A stretch of 64,000 bases of DNA from an uncultured Collinsella sp. (GCA_900542305.1 UQMU01000001.1:111418-175417), one strand, 5' to 3'. Positions 15,891 to 24,370 are shown, counted from the stretch's first letter. The notes: generated by a model not told the origin, from the letters alone. Program-made: numbers and translations.

Positions 15891-17081
15891 TTACTCAATG
15901 ATCGTGGAGACGATGCCCGAACCGACGGTGTGGCCACCCTCGCGGATAGCGAAGCGCAGGCCCTCCTCCATGGCGATCGGGTGGATGAGGTCGCCCTCGA
16001 TGGTGATGTGGTCACCAGGCATAGCCATCTCGGTGCCCTCGGGGAGCTTGACCGTACCGGTAACGTCGGTGGTACGGAAGTAGAACTGAGGACGATAACC
16101 ATCGAAGAACGGGGTGTGACGGCCGCCCTCCTCCTTGGTCAGAACGTAGATCTCGCCGGTGAACTTGGTGTGCGGGGTAACCGAACCGGGCTTGCAGAGA
16201 ACCTGGCCGCGCTCGATGTCCTCACGCTTGATGCCGCGGAGCAGCAGACCGACGTTGTCGCCAGCCTCGCAGAAGTCCATGGACTTACGGAACATCTCGA
16301 TACCGGTAACGACGGTGTTCTGGGTATCCTTGATGCCGACGATCTCGACGGGCTCGTTGAGCTTGAGCTCACCGCGCTCGACACGGCCAGTAGCAACGGT
16401 ACCACGGCCGGAGATGGTCATAACGTCCTCAACGGCCATCAGGAACGGGAGGTCGTTGTTACGAGCAGGCGTCGGGATGTACTCGTCGACGGCCTTCATG
16501 AGCTCGCGAATGGCGTCCATCCACTTGGCGTCGCCCTCGAGAGCGCCCAGAGCGGAGCCACGGATGACGGGGATGTCGTCGCCGGGGAAATCGTACTCGG
16601 AGAGGAGCTCACGGGTCTCCATCTCGACGAGGTCGATGAGCTCGTCATCGTCGACCATGTCGCACTTGTTCAGGAAGACGACGATGTAGGGAACGCCGAC
16701 CTGACGGGCGAGCAGGATGTGCTCGCGGGTCTGAGCCATGGGGCCGTCGGTAGCAGCGATGACCAGGATAGCGCCGTCCATCTGAGCAGCGCCGGAGATC
16801 ATGTTCTTGACGTAGTCAGCGTGGCCCGGGCAGTCAACGTGAGCGTAGTGACGGGCAGCGGTCTCGTACTCAACGTGGGAGACGGAAATCGTAATGCCGC
16901 GCTCGCGCTCCTCGGGAGCCTTGTCGATGTTCTCGAACGCAGTGAAGTCAGCCTTGCAGCCCTCGGTCTCGGAGAGAACCTTGGTGATGGCAGCGGTCAG
17001 CGTGGTCTTGCCGTGGTCGACGTGACCAATGGTGCCGATGTTAACATGCGGCTTAGTGCGCTCAAACTTCTCTTTGGCCAT
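15891..17081 (-). CDS. tuf: elongation factor Tu
   Basis: A 396-residue GTPase that delivers aminoacyl-tRNA to the ribosome. G1 is GHVDHGKTT (residues 19-27), switch II DCPGHADYV, NKCDMVDD, and the C-terminal domains end in GSGIVSTIIE. It is downstream of three tRNA genes on the same strand, a classic tRNA-tuf arrangement, and no fusA is adjacent. A small hairpin (TCTCAA/TTGAGA near 17142-17160) lies between tRNA-Met and the gene. Confidence 0.97.
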   Translation of the reverse strand: MAKEKFERTKPHVNIGTIGHVDHGKTTLTAAITKVLSETEGCKADFTAFENIDKAPEERERGITISVSHVEYETAARHYAHVDCPGHADYVKNMISGAAQMDGAILVIAATDGPMAQTREHILLARQVGVPYIVVFLNKCDMVDDDELIDLVEMETRELLSEYDFPGDDIPVIRGSALGALEGDAKWMDAIRELMKAVDEYIPTPARNNDLPFLMAVEDVMTISGRGTVATGRVERGELKLNEPVEIVGIKDTQNTVVTGIEMFRKSMDFCEAGDNVGLLLRGIKREDIERGQVLCKPGSVTPHTKFTGEIYVLTKEEGGRHTPFFDGYRPQFYFRTTDVTGTVKLPEGTEMAMPGDHITIEGDLIHPIAMEEGLRFAIREGGHTVGSGIVSTIIE

Positions 17082-17177
17082 AAAGCCCTCCTCTTAACAG
17101 GTCGTCCCCGGACGGGACTTTGCCTTTATACCATAGTGGCCTCTCAACATACTATTGAGAAGCCACCGTGTTACCTA

Positions 17178-17254
17178 TGGTAGCGGTGACTGGATTCGAA
17201 CCAGTGACGCCACGGGTATGAACCGTGTGCTCTAACCAACTGAGCTACACCGCC
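17178..17254 (-). tRNA. tRNA-Met (anticodon CAT, elongator type)
   Basis: 77 bases, acceptor GGCGGTG/CACCGCT with a G-U first pair, anticodon loop TTCATAC, encoded CCA. The paired first position argues against initiator tRNA. Confidence 0.9.
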
Positions 17255-17257
17255 GGA

Positions 17258-17333
17258 TGGAGCCTGCAACCAGACTTGAACTGGTGACCTCTTCGTTACC
17301 AACGAAGTGCTCTACCGACTGAGCTATACAGGC
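17258..17333 (-). tRNA. tRNA-Thr (anticodon GGT)
   Basis: 76 bases, acceptor GCCTGTA/TGCAGGC, anticodon loop TTGGTAA, encoded CCA. Three bases from tRNA-Met. Confidence 0.95.
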
Positions 17334-17343
17334 ACTTGACGGG

Positions 17344-17425
17344 TGGGAGCTATAGGATTCGAACCTATGTAGGCAGAGCCAACGGGTTTACAGCCCGTCC
17401 CCATTAACCACTCGGGCAAACTCCC
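17344..17425 (-). tRNA. tRNA-Tyr (anticodon GTA)
   Basis: 82 bases with a long variable arm, acceptor GGGAGTT/AGCTCCC, anticodon loop CTGTAAA. The CCA end is not encoded (the DNA reads CCC), so it must be added by the CCA enzyme. Confidence 0.93.
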
Positions 17426-17487
17426 AATCGTTCAAGTATCCGCAGGTCCTTTGGTCTTTTGGACCGCCGCCCCCGCGAACGAAGAAG

Positions 17488-17517
17488 ATAATACGATGCC
17501 ACCTTGGGGGCTGTCAA
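17488..17517 (-). promoter_or_regulatory. promoter of the tRNA-Tyr/Thr/Met-tuf transcript
   Basis: TTGACA (17517-17512), 18-base spacer and TATTAT (17493-17488) on the minus strand, about 60 bases before tRNA-Tyr. Confidence 0.75.
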
Positions 17518-17750
17518 CGAAAACCTCTAGATACACGGTGCCGGGCGTATCTATATAGCCGTGACCTGCGGTTTTATTGAGTTTGGATATGAAGGACAGT
17601 GGTTTTGGATACTGAGGTGACGTTTCCCAAGGTAACACTTTGCTGTAGTGGAGTACACCTTCAGTATCGAACTTCGATACCAGCTTATTTGCACCTATAT
17701 ATAGGTCGAGATCGGGGCTGCCCAGACAGAAGATTGCTCTTCCCAGGCAA
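17518..17750. other. non-coding stretch between tRNA promoter and repeat cluster
   Basis: No convincing gene, RNA or repeat is seen. A 130-codon minus-strand open frame here crosses the tRNA promoter and repeats and has no protein-like features. Confidence 0.5.
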
Positions 17751-17754
17751 AATC

Positions 17755-17896
17755 GAGCGTGGATTTTCTTCCGTTTGAAATCGAGCGTGGATAATCTCCC
17801 ACTTTGCCGTGCCATCGAATCCAAAGTGGCAGATTATCCACGCTCATTCACTAGGCGGAAGATTTTCCACGCTCGTGTGTCCGATAATCCACGCTC
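17755..17896. repeat. five copies of a GAGCGTGGATAATCT-type repeat
   Basis: Copies on the plus strand start at 17755 and 17783; inverted copies lie at 17831-17845, 17860-17874 and 17883-17896. The second and third are the cores of a 24-bp inverted repeat (17783-17806 against 17822-17845, one mismatch) extended by CCCACTTTG / CAAAGTGG. No protein-coding frame explains them. Confidence 0.75.
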
Positions 17897-17928
17897 GATG
17901 ACGATGACCAACCTCGCCCCGGCCTATG

Positions 17929-18144
17929 TCTCGACCTGTAACAGTAAGAGGGTTATTCCTCCCCTATCTGTTACAGATCGAGATGTTTCGCAGAAACCCC
18001 CGCTTACGTCTCATTCTGTAACAGTAAGAACGGTTTTCAGCCTCTTCGTGTTACGGATCGAGATGTTATCGGCCTTCCCTTGGCAATGTTTCGATCTGTA
18101 ACTATAAGGAGGGTCTTCAGCCCACTCGTGTTACGGATCGAGAC
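17929..18144. repeat. three 80-bp-spaced palindromic repeat units
   Basis: CTGTAAC starts at 17936, 18016 and 18096, exactly 80 bases apart. Each unit ends with GTTACRGATCGAGA, the inverse of its start, so each forms a hairpin; in the first, TCTCGACCTGTAACAG (17929-17944) pairs with 17968-17983 with one mismatch. Spacers differ, so this is not a CRISPR array. Confidence 0.75.
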
Positions 18145-18193
18145 AAACCTGAAGCTTGGTTGGCGCCAAACACGCTGACTTATCGACATAAAT

Positions 18194-18231
18194 AGAAACG
18201 GGCCCTGTCCCACAAGGGAACAGAGCCCGAA
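18194..18231 (-). terminator. terminator of tRNA-Thr(TGT)
   Basis: CGGGCTCTGTTCCC pairs with GGGACAGGGCCCG around a short loop on the minus strand, followed by TTTCTATTTA. Confidence 0.65.
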
Positions 18232-18238
18232 ACTCTCA

Positions 18239-18313
18239 TGGAGCCAGTGACAGGAATCGAACCTGCAACCCACTGATTACAAATCAGTTGCGCTACCGTT
18301 GCGCCACACTGGC
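18239..18313 (-). tRNA. tRNA-Thr (anticodon TGT)
   Basis: 75 bases, acceptor GCCAGTG/CACTGGC, anticodon loop TTTGTAA, encoded CCA. It has its own promoter. Confidence 0.95.
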
Positions 18314-18343
18314 ACACTTGGCGCTTTCACGCGAAGCCAGTTA

Positions 18344-18372
18344 AGAATAAAGGAATTGCGGACGGGGCGCAA
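18344..18372 (-). promoter_or_regulatory. promoter of tRNA-Thr(TGT)
   Basis: TTGCGC (18372-18367), 17-base spacer, TATTCT (18349-18344) on the minus strand. Confidence 0.6.
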
Positions 18373-18466
18373 CAGGCCGCACGGCGTTATACAAATATGC
18401 AAAATCCAGCAACAACGCGTACCAGGCCCGTTCATTTCTGTCAGTGCGCCCTCAATCTTGAAACCA

Positions 18467-18527
18467 TTCGCCAGAACGAATAGTTTTAATTACAATTGCT
18501 ATATATAAAACTATTCGTTCTGGCGAA
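18467..18527. promoter_or_regulatory. perfect 22-bp inverted repeat, likely operator of the HTH-kinase gene
   Basis: The arm at 18467-18488 (TTCGCCAGAACG...) is the exact complement of 18506-18527, around a 17-base AT-rich spacer. The spacer holds TGCTATATA, an extended -10. The right arm ends 10 bases before the ATG and just before the SD GAAGGG. A dimeric regulator bound here would block the promoter. Confidence 0.75.
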
Positions 18528-18537
18528 GGGTTTCGCG

Positions 18538-19878
18538 ATGCTCACTACCAAAGAAGCCGCCGAGCTGCTCGGCATCACTCCGCGCAGGGTGCAGGAGCTC
18601 ATAAAAAACGGAGCACTTGAGGCCCGCAAGGCTTCTGGTGTGTGGCTCATCGACAAAGACAGCGTCGACACGCGACTCCGCTCTGTGACCAAAACGGGGG
18701 GACGTCCCCGCCGCGGCCACGGTAAGAGCGAGATCGCGTTCACCCTCATGAACCGCACGTACGAAGTCGCTCAGCTGGTCTACAACACATCGCGAAAGGA
18801 CTTTACCCACATCGGCGCCGACATCGATTACGCCCACGCCCCTATTGGAGTATTTGGCCCTAATAGCCCCATATCGCTAGACTCCTTCCGCATCTGGTGG
18901 CGCGGCCGCGGTATCCCGCTCGCACGCATTGGGCTAGCCTCCCTGCTTGCAGAAGCCGCAGTCGATGTTCCCGATGAACTCGTCCAGCGAAATCTCGGCC
19001 TCTCCTTATCCGACCAGTATTGGATTAGGCCCCAAGGTTCCGGTCTCACCTGGGAGGATATCAACTTCTTCAATAACGCCTTTGATGACGTCTCACTGTC
19101 CATTGCGCCCTTTGCCCCAGAGGGAAAAGCGGCTGCTGCCAAGCCCGATAACACCTCGGACGGCAATCTTCAAAAGTACTGGACGTGCGAGGGCGAGCGT
19201 CGAATTCTGCATAAGGCAGGAGCGCACCTGAACCAGGAACCTTATAACGAGCTGGTGGCGACTGCACTTCACCGTCGCATCCTAAACGCCTGCGATTATG
19301 TGCCTTACTCGCTCGAGGGCACGGGCACTTCCGCCCTGAGCATATGCGATGTCTTCTTAACTGATGAAGAAGAGTATGTCCCTGCGTTCTATGTAAACCA
19401 GTACGCGAACGCAGATGAACGGCTAACCGACTACGAGCGATATGTAGCAAACTGCGAGGAGCTCGGGGTGACAGGCGTCAAGGATGCCCTTGACCGCATG
19501 ATTGTATGCGACGACATCATCGCCAACTATGACCGCCATTGGCGTAACTTTGGCCTTGTGCGAAACGTCAACACGCAAGCCTGCAGACCTGCCCCCATCT
19601 TCGATTCGGGCTCATCACTCTGGTGCAACATATCGCTAGAGGAGCTTAGGGCGGGAGAGCACAGTTTTACCAGCGCACAATTTCATTCAAGTCCCGCCAA
19701 ACAAATGTTGCTCGTCGAGGACATGGGCTGGTTTGACGGCGACAAACTCGAGGGCTTTGTCGACGAGGCGATCGAGATTCTGTCTAAAAACGATGCCCTA
19801 GCAGCGAGACTGCCTTATCTAAAAGAGGCGCTAATGTGGCGCCTCGAAAGAATCATCGACATCGCTGGATGGAGTTAG
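18538..19878 (+). CDS. excisionase-type HTH fused to a HipA-like kinase
   Basis: A 446-residue protein. Residues 1-45 form a MerR/excisionase-like HTH (LTTKEAAELLGITPRRVQELI). The rest looks like a HipA-type Ser/Thr kinase: GNLQKYW with Lys213, NYDRHWRNFG with Asp332 as likely catalytic residue, and APIFDSGSSL with Asp356 as metal ligand. HipA kinases usually pair with a separate HipB antitoxin that binds DNA; here the DNA-binding part is on the same chain. GAAGGG precedes ATG 18538. The gene sits alone between tRNA-Thr and the rlmB cluster, at a break in the conserved gene order, suggesting insertion. Target and toxicity are unknown. Confidence 0.75.
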   Translation: MLTTKEAAELLGITPRRVQELIKNGALEARKASGVWLIDKDSVDTRLRSVTKTGGRPRRGHGKSEIAFTLMNRTYEVAQLVYNTSRKDFTHIGADIDYAHAPIGVFGPNSPISLDSFRIWWRGRGIPLARIGLASLLAEAAVDVPDELVQRNLGLSLSDQYWIRPQGSGLTWEDINFFNNAFDDVSLSIAPFAPEGKAAAAKPDNTSDGNLQKYWTCEGERRILHKAGAHLNQEPYNELVATALHRRILNACDYVPYSLEGTGTSALSICDVFLTDEEEYVPAFYVNQYANADERLTDYERYVANCEELGVTGVKDALDRMIVCDDIIANYDRHWRNFGLVRNVNTQACRPAPIFDSGSSLWCNISLEELRAGEHSFTSAQFHSSPAKQMLLVEDMGWFDGDKLEGFVDEAIEILSKNDALAARLPYLKEALMWRLERIIDIAGWS

Positions 19879-19905
19879 CGAGGCAGCATTGCCCCGCCAA
19901 CTCCC

Positions 19906-20583
19906 CTACCGCCCGCGCAGGGCCTTAAGCTTTGCCAGGGCCTCGGGGCTCAGGCGGCTGCCCAGGGTCATCTTGATCTGGGGTGCTTCCTCGGCCTCAT
20001 GCACGTCGTTATCGATCTGTTTGATCTCGTCCACCAGCATACGGCTCGAGATGCGTGTAACGCCCTTGCCCATGACGACAGCCTGGATCGTGCCGTCGCT
20101 CGATACCACGGAGCACGCGCGGCCTTCCTCGCGCGCCTCGATGCAGAGCTTCTGCACCACGGTATCGGCCGAAACACCCGTCGGCGAAAACTCAATGCGC
20201 ACGCCGCGGGCCGGTAGGTTGGGGCGCTCGCTGGAGATATTGCCCGCGCCATCAAATACGATCACGGCCTCGTAGCGGCCCTGGGCAAAGGCGGCGACGT
20301 CGTTGATGAGTGCAGTTCGCGCCATATCGTGGACGTCGCTGGAATACGGATCGTCGGAATGGTCGTAGACGAGCTTTTCGTAGCGCGGCGTGCAGTGAAT
20401 CACGTTGTAACCGTCGACCACCAGCAGCTCGGGCTTATTGGAGTGCACCGTCGAGACCGGATCGGCGATGGCCTGCGCAAACGCATTGCCGCCCACGCCA
20501 TAGGTCGCGGCCGAAACAATCGGCTTGGCCGAGCCCTCGCCAAAGCGCTTGGCCTTGGACTTGGCGCGGTTCTTCTTGGACAT
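19906..20583 (-). CDS. NYN-domain ribonuclease (YacP/Rae1-like)
   Basis: A 225-residue protein with a basic N-terminus (KKNRAKSKAKRF) and a PIN-like NYN domain (ELLVVDGYNVIH, VIVFDGAGN, SADTVVQKL, VVSSDGTIQ) bearing the acidic residues of the active site. Bacillus Rae1/YacP cleaves mRNA in the ribosomal A site; the same role is inferred. It starts three bases after the rlmB stop, the same order as in Bacillus (rlmB-yacP), so the two are one transcription unit. Confidence 0.85.
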   Translation of the reverse strand: MSKKNRAKSKAKRFGEGSAKPIVSAATYGVGGNAFAQAIADPVSTVHSNKPELLVVDGYNVIHCTPRYEKLVYDHSDDPYSSDVHDMARTALINDVAAFAQGRYEAVIVFDGAGNISSERPNLPARGVRIEFSPTGVSADTVVQKLCIEAREEGRACSVVSSDGTIQAVVMGKGVTRISSRMLVDEIKQIDNDVHEAEEAPQIKMTLGSRLSPEALAKLKALRGR

Positions 20584-20586
20584 GCG

Positions 20587-21501
20587 CTACTCCTCCCCCA
20601 TGAGTTCGCCGGCATTGCGGCGCAGCCACTCAAAGCACAGCGCGGTGGTCGCCTGGGCAACGTTGAGACTCTCGGTCATTCCGCGCTGGGGAAGCTTAGT
20701 CAAAAAGTCGCATTTCTCGAGCACAAGACGCGAGATGCCGTCGCCCTCGGAACCCATGACGAGCGCCACGCGACCCTCGAAGGGAGCATCCCAGCAACTG
20801 CCTTCGGCGTGCTCGGAGGCGCCGCCCACCCAAAAGCCGGCGGCCTTGAGGTCATCGAGCGCACGGGCGATATTGGGAACCTGCGCGATGGGCAGGTGCA
20901 TGACGGCGCCGGCAGAAGTCTTGTAGCTGCCGACGGTCACACCGGCGGCGCGCTTGTTGGCAATGATGACGCCCGCCGCGCCCACGACCTCGGCGGAGCG
21001 CACGATGGCGCCAAAGTTGCCGTCGTCGGTCACATGGTCGAGCACGACGACGAGCGCCGGACCGTCGCCCGCACGGTCGAGGATATCGGCAACATCGGCA
21101 TAGGGGAAATTGCCCACCTCGAGCGCAATGCCCTGGTGAGCGCCATGGCTCGACAGCGCATCGAGCTGCGCGCGCGGCACATACTTAATGCGGACGCCCG
21201 CGGCGTTGAGGTCGTCGACCAGGCGCGACAAGGCGGCATCGCGCTCCCCGCCCTCAGCGATGAGCGCGCACTTGACGGGAAAGCCGGTACGCAGCGCCTC
21301 GGCGGCAGCACGGCGACCTTCGATAAACTCGCCCTTGGGAACCTGGACGTTATCGCGGCTACGCTCGCGCTGCGGGCGAGCAGCCTGTGAGCGCTCGCGC
21401 TGGCCCTTGGGAGCGGCAGCGCGGTCGTTGCGGCGAATCGGACGCGAGCCAGAAGCAGCCTGCTTGCCGCCACGAGGCGCACGCTTGCGATTGTCGGCCA
21501 T
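20587..21501 (-). CDS. rlmB: 23S rRNA 2'-O-ribose methyltransferase RlmB-type (SPOUT)
   Basis: A 304-residue TrmH-family enzyme. The first 60 residues are a disordered Arg/Ala/Gln-rich tail, then an L30e-like substrate-binding domain (EFIEGRRAAAEALR) and the SpoU domain with its knot motifs (LDHVTDDGNFGAIVRSAEVVGA, VMGSEGDGISRLV, LNVAQATTALCFEW). It probably methylates G2251 of 23S rRNA. ATG 21501 has AGGAGG seven bases upstream. Confidence 0.9.
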   Translation of the reverse strand: MADNRKRAPRGGKQAASGSRPIRRNDRAAAPKGQRERSQAARPQRERSRDNVQVPKGEFIEGRRAAAEALRTGFPVKCALIAEGGERDAALSRLVDDLNAAGVRIKYVPRAQLDALSSHGAHQGIALEVGNFPYADVADILDRAGDGPALVVVLDHVTDDGNFGAIVRSAEVVGAAGVIIANKRAAGVTVGSYKTSAGAVMHLPIAQVPNIARALDDLKAAGFWVGGASEHAEGSCWDAPFEGRVALVMGSEGDGISRLVLEKCDFLTKLPQRGMTESLNVAQATTALCFEWLRRNAGELMGEE

Positions 21502-21544
21502 AAAGTGACCTCCTAAATACAACTATCAAACGAAACAAAATAAA

Positions 21545-21576
21545 CGACCGCCCATGAATATTAATTCGGGCGGTCG
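21545..21576 (-). terminator. terminator after cysS
   Basis: CGACCGCCC pairs with GGGCGGTCG, followed on the minus strand by TTTATTTTGTTT. Confidence 0.8.
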
Positions 21577-21580
21577 GTAC

Positions 21581-21680
21581 GGGTTTTCCAAGTGCCCGAG
21601 ATTGCCGTGAAAGAGGAGCGACGCGTACTTGAGTACGCGAGCGACGGTTTGAACGGCAAGGTCGGGTGCTTGGGAAACCC
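21581..21680 (-). repeat. 100-base imperfect hairpin just after the cysS stop
   Basis: The 28-base arms 21581-21608 and 21653-21680 are complementary with about five mismatches or wobbles. Inside, CGCGTAC and GTACGCG form a second perfect stem flanked by direct GAGCGAC copies. Function unknown. Confidence 0.6.
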
Positions 21681-21687
21681 GCGGGGA

Positions 21688-23154
21688 TTAGAGAGATTTG
21701 ATACGAGTGCCGGCGGCGGTATCTTCAATCGTCAGGCCCAGGTCCTTGAGCTGGTCGCGGATGGCGTCGGCCAGATCCCAGTTCTTGGCGGCACGGGCCT
21801 CGGCGCGGGCCTCGAGAATCTTGGCAGCAGCCTCGTCCACGTCGTCGCCCGTATAGGCAACCAGACCGGCGGCAACACCCAGCAGACCCAGCGGCAACTC
21901 GACCTTGGGCTCGGGAAGCTCAACGCCAAACGTATCGAGCAGCTCGGCCAGCGTATCGGCGGCAGCCAGGACTGCGGCCTTGTCGGCAGCATCGCCCGCC
22001 TGCTCCAGATACTGATTGCACTCGGTGACAAAGCCAAAGACAGCACCCATGGCACCGGCGGTGTTAAAGTCGTCGTCCATGCACTCCTTAAAGGCGGCGC
22101 GGGTCTCGGCGGCCTTGGCGGCAAACGCCTCGGCGGCAGCCGCATCGGCATCGGCCGTCGCATGGTTCGCAGCCCAACGAAGGTTCTCGACCGTACCGGC
22201 AATACGCGTGAGCGAGTTCTCGGCACCCTCCAGGCGCTCCCAGGAGAAGTCGAGCGGCGAGCGATAGCTCGTCTGCAGCATCAACAGGCGCAGGGCCGCG
22301 GCAGAGTGCTGCTCGAGCACCTCGGCCAGCGTAAAGAAGTTTCCGAGCGACTTGGACATCTTCTCGCCGTCAACCAGCAGCATTCCCGTGTGCATCCAGG
22401 TGTTGGAGAAGCCCTGGTGCCAAGCGCAGGTGGCCTGGGCGCACTCGTTCTCGTGATGCGGGAAGGCAAGGTCGGAGCCGCCACCATGAATGTCGATCGG
22501 GGTGCCCAGGTAGCGATGCACCATGGCGGCGCACTCGGTGTGCCAACCGGGACGGCCCTCGCCCCAGGGGCTCGGCCAGCTGGGCTCGCCGGGCTTGGCG
22601 GCCTTCCACAGGGCAAAGTCGAGTGGGTCGTTCTTGTCCTCGTTCTCCTCGATGCGCGCGCCAACCATAAGGTCGTCAATGTTGCGGCCCGAGACCTGAC
22701 CATAGTTGGGATCGCTGCGCACGGCGAAGTACACGTCGCCGTTATCGGCGGCGTAGGCGTGGCCCTGCTCGATGAGCGTCTTGATCATGGCGATCATGGG
22801 GCCGATCTCCTTGGTGGCGCGAGGACGCACATCGGGATCGAGCACGTTGGCGGCGCGCATAACGCCGATAAACTTGTCAGAGAACTCCGTCGCAACCTCG
22901 GCGGCGGTACGGCCCTGCTCGTTGGCGCGCTTGATGATCTTGTCATCGACATCGGTGAGGTTCTGGGCAAACGTGACCTCGTAGCCGCTCGCGATGAGCC
23001 AGCGACGAATCACGTCAAAGCTGATGAACGTGCGGGCATTGCCGATGTGGATGTTGTCGTAGACCGTGGGGCCGCACACGTACATGCGGACCTTGCCGGA
23101 CTCGATGGGCTGGAACTCTTCCTTTTTATGGGTAGCGCTGTTATAGATACGCAT
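21688..23154 (-). CDS. cysS: cysteinyl-tRNA synthetase
   Basis: A 488-residue class Ia synthetase that charges tRNA-Cys. The HIGH box is NIHIGNART (about residues 35-43), zinc ligands include CGPTVYD and GWHTECAAM, and the KMSKS box is EKMSKSLGNFF. The C-terminal anticodon-binding region follows. It starts three bases after the ispF stop and is co-transcribed with disA-ispD-ispF. Confidence 0.95.
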   Translation of the reverse strand: MRIYNSATHKKEEFQPIESGKVRMYVCGPTVYDNIHIGNARTFISFDVIRRWLIASGYEVTFAQNLTDVDDKIIKRANEQGRTAAEVATEFSDKFIGVMRAANVLDPDVRPRATKEIGPMIAMIKTLIEQGHAYAADNGDVYFAVRSDPNYGQVSGRNIDDLMVGARIEENEDKNDPLDFALWKAAKPGEPSWPSPWGEGRPGWHTECAAMVHRYLGTPIDIHGGGSDLAFPHHENECAQATCAWHQGFSNTWMHTGMLLVDGEKMSKSLGNFFTLAEVLEQHSAAALRLLMLQTSYRSPLDFSWERLEGAENSLTRIAGTVENLRWAANHATADADAAAAEAFAAKAAETRAAFKECMDDDFNTAGAMGAVFGFVTECNQYLEQAGDAADKAAVLAAADTLAELLDTFGVELPEPKVELPLGLLGVAAGLVAYTGDDVDEAAAKILEARAEARAAKNWDLADAIRDQLKDLGLTIEDTAAGTRIKSL

Positions 23155-23157
23155 TCG

Positions 23158-23652
23158 TTACTCCTTAACGGTTTTCTGTAGCAGGCAGACGGCCCAGGCG
23201 CCGATTCCCTCGCCCTGGCCTTCCCAACCGAGCTTTTCGGTCGTAGTGGCGGCGACGCCCACGTTTTCGACGTCAACGCCCAGGGCATGGGCAAGGTTGG
23301 CGCGCATGGCATCGCGGTGCGGGGTGATCTTGGGTTGTTGACAGGCAATGGTGCAATCGGCATCGACAAACTCGAAGCCCAGCTCGCGCGCATAGCCCAT
23401 CACGCGAGCGAGCAGCACCATCGAATCAGCACCCTCATAGGCGGGGTCGGTATCGGGGAATAGCTTGCCGATGTCTCCCCCGCGGCAGGCGCCCAGAATG
23501 GCGTCGGCCAAGGCGTGCGCGAGCACATCGGCATCCGAGTGGCCCAGCAGGCCGCGCTCGTAGGGAATGTCGACACCGCCGATGATACATCGACGCCCCT
23601 CCACCAGACGGTGGACGTCGTAGCCATGGCCAATGCGCAGGTTACTGAACAT
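23158..23652 (-). CDS. ispF: 2-C-methyl-D-erythritol 2,4-cyclodiphosphate synthase
   Basis: A 164-residue enzyme of the MEP isoprenoid pathway. Metal ligands GYDVHRL and GHSDADVLAHAL are present, with the DADCTIACQQPKI and ATTTEKLGWEGQGEGI stretches. The ATG at 23652 overlaps the end of ispD by 11 bases. ispE lies separately at 44124. Confidence 0.95.
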   Translation of the reverse strand: MFSNLRIGHGYDVHRLVEGRRCIIGGVDIPYERGLLGHSDADVLAHALADAILGACRGGDIGKLFPDTDPAYEGADSMVLLARVMGYARELGFEFVDADCTIACQQPKITPHRDAMRANLAHALGVDVENVGVAATTTEKLGWEGQGEGIGAWAVCLLQKTVKE

Positions 23653-24370
23653 GGGGAAGGTCCTCTCCCTCGGCCATGCGGCCAAGCAGAATCGCGGTTA
23701 CGGGACGCAGGTCCTCGGGCACCGTCACCTTAAGGTTATCGCGCGGGCTCTGGACGCAGCGGACGCGCCCACCCATGCGCTCGACCAGCGACGAATCATC
23801 GGTACCGATAAAGCCCTCGGCAATGGCTGCAGCGTGGGCGCGCTTCATAGCATCGACGCTAAAGATCTGCGGCGTCTGCGCTGCCCAGTAGAGTTCACGC
23901 GGCGGCGTCTCGACGATATTGTCGCCATCGACGATCTTGAGCGTGTCGATCGCGGGCTGACCGCACACGACACCGTCGAGGGCACGGTCGCTCACGAGCA
24001 CGTCGATAGCGTGGTCGATGGCCTCGGTCGTAATGAGCGGACGAGCGCCGTCGTGGATGGCGACATATTCGAAACCCGCCGGAACCGCATGCACGCCGGC
24101 ACGGGTGGAATCCTGACGGGTATCGCCGGCATCGGCAAAGCTGATGGGCGTGTCATAGTCAAACGGGTCGATAGCCAAGCGGCGCATCTCGGCACGGCGC
24201 TCGGCAGGGCAAACCACGACGATATGGCCGACCTTGTCGCTACGATCGAACGCGCGGATGGACCAGCTCATGAGCGGACGGCCCGCCACGTTAACGAGCT
24301 GCTTGCCGCCGGGATTTCCAAAGCGCTGGCCGCTGCCGCCGGCAACGACCACGGCGCATACGGGCGCCAT
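23642..24370 (-). CDS. ispD: 2-C-methyl-D-erythritol 4-phosphate cytidylyltransferase
   Basis: A 242-residue nucleotidyltransferase of the MEP pathway. The CTP-binding start AVVVAGGSGQRFG (residues 6-18), HDGARPLIT, and QTPQIFSVDAMKRAH match the family. Its ATG shares one base with the disA stop (TAATG), indicating translational coupling. Confidence 0.95.
   Translation of the reverse strand: MAPVCAVVVAGGSGQRFGNPGGKQLVNVAGRPLMSWSIRAFDRSDKVGHIVVVCPAERRAEMRRLAIDPFDYDTPISFADAGDTRQDSTRAGVHAVPAGFEYVAIHDGARPLITTEAIDHAIDVLVSDRALDGVVCGQPAIDTLKIVDGDNIVETPPRELYWAAQTPQIFSVDAMKRAHAAAIAEGFIGTDDSSLVERMGGRVRCVQSPRDNLKVTVPEDLRPVTAILLGRMAEGEDLPHVQ

Noticed and set aside
17432..17824. 130-codon minus-strand frame near the tRNA-Tyr promoter
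   Set aside because: It crosses the promoter and the repeat cluster and shows no protein-family features.
17929..18144. CRISPR array
   Set aside because: Only three degenerate palindromic units, repeats not identical, no cas genes nearby.
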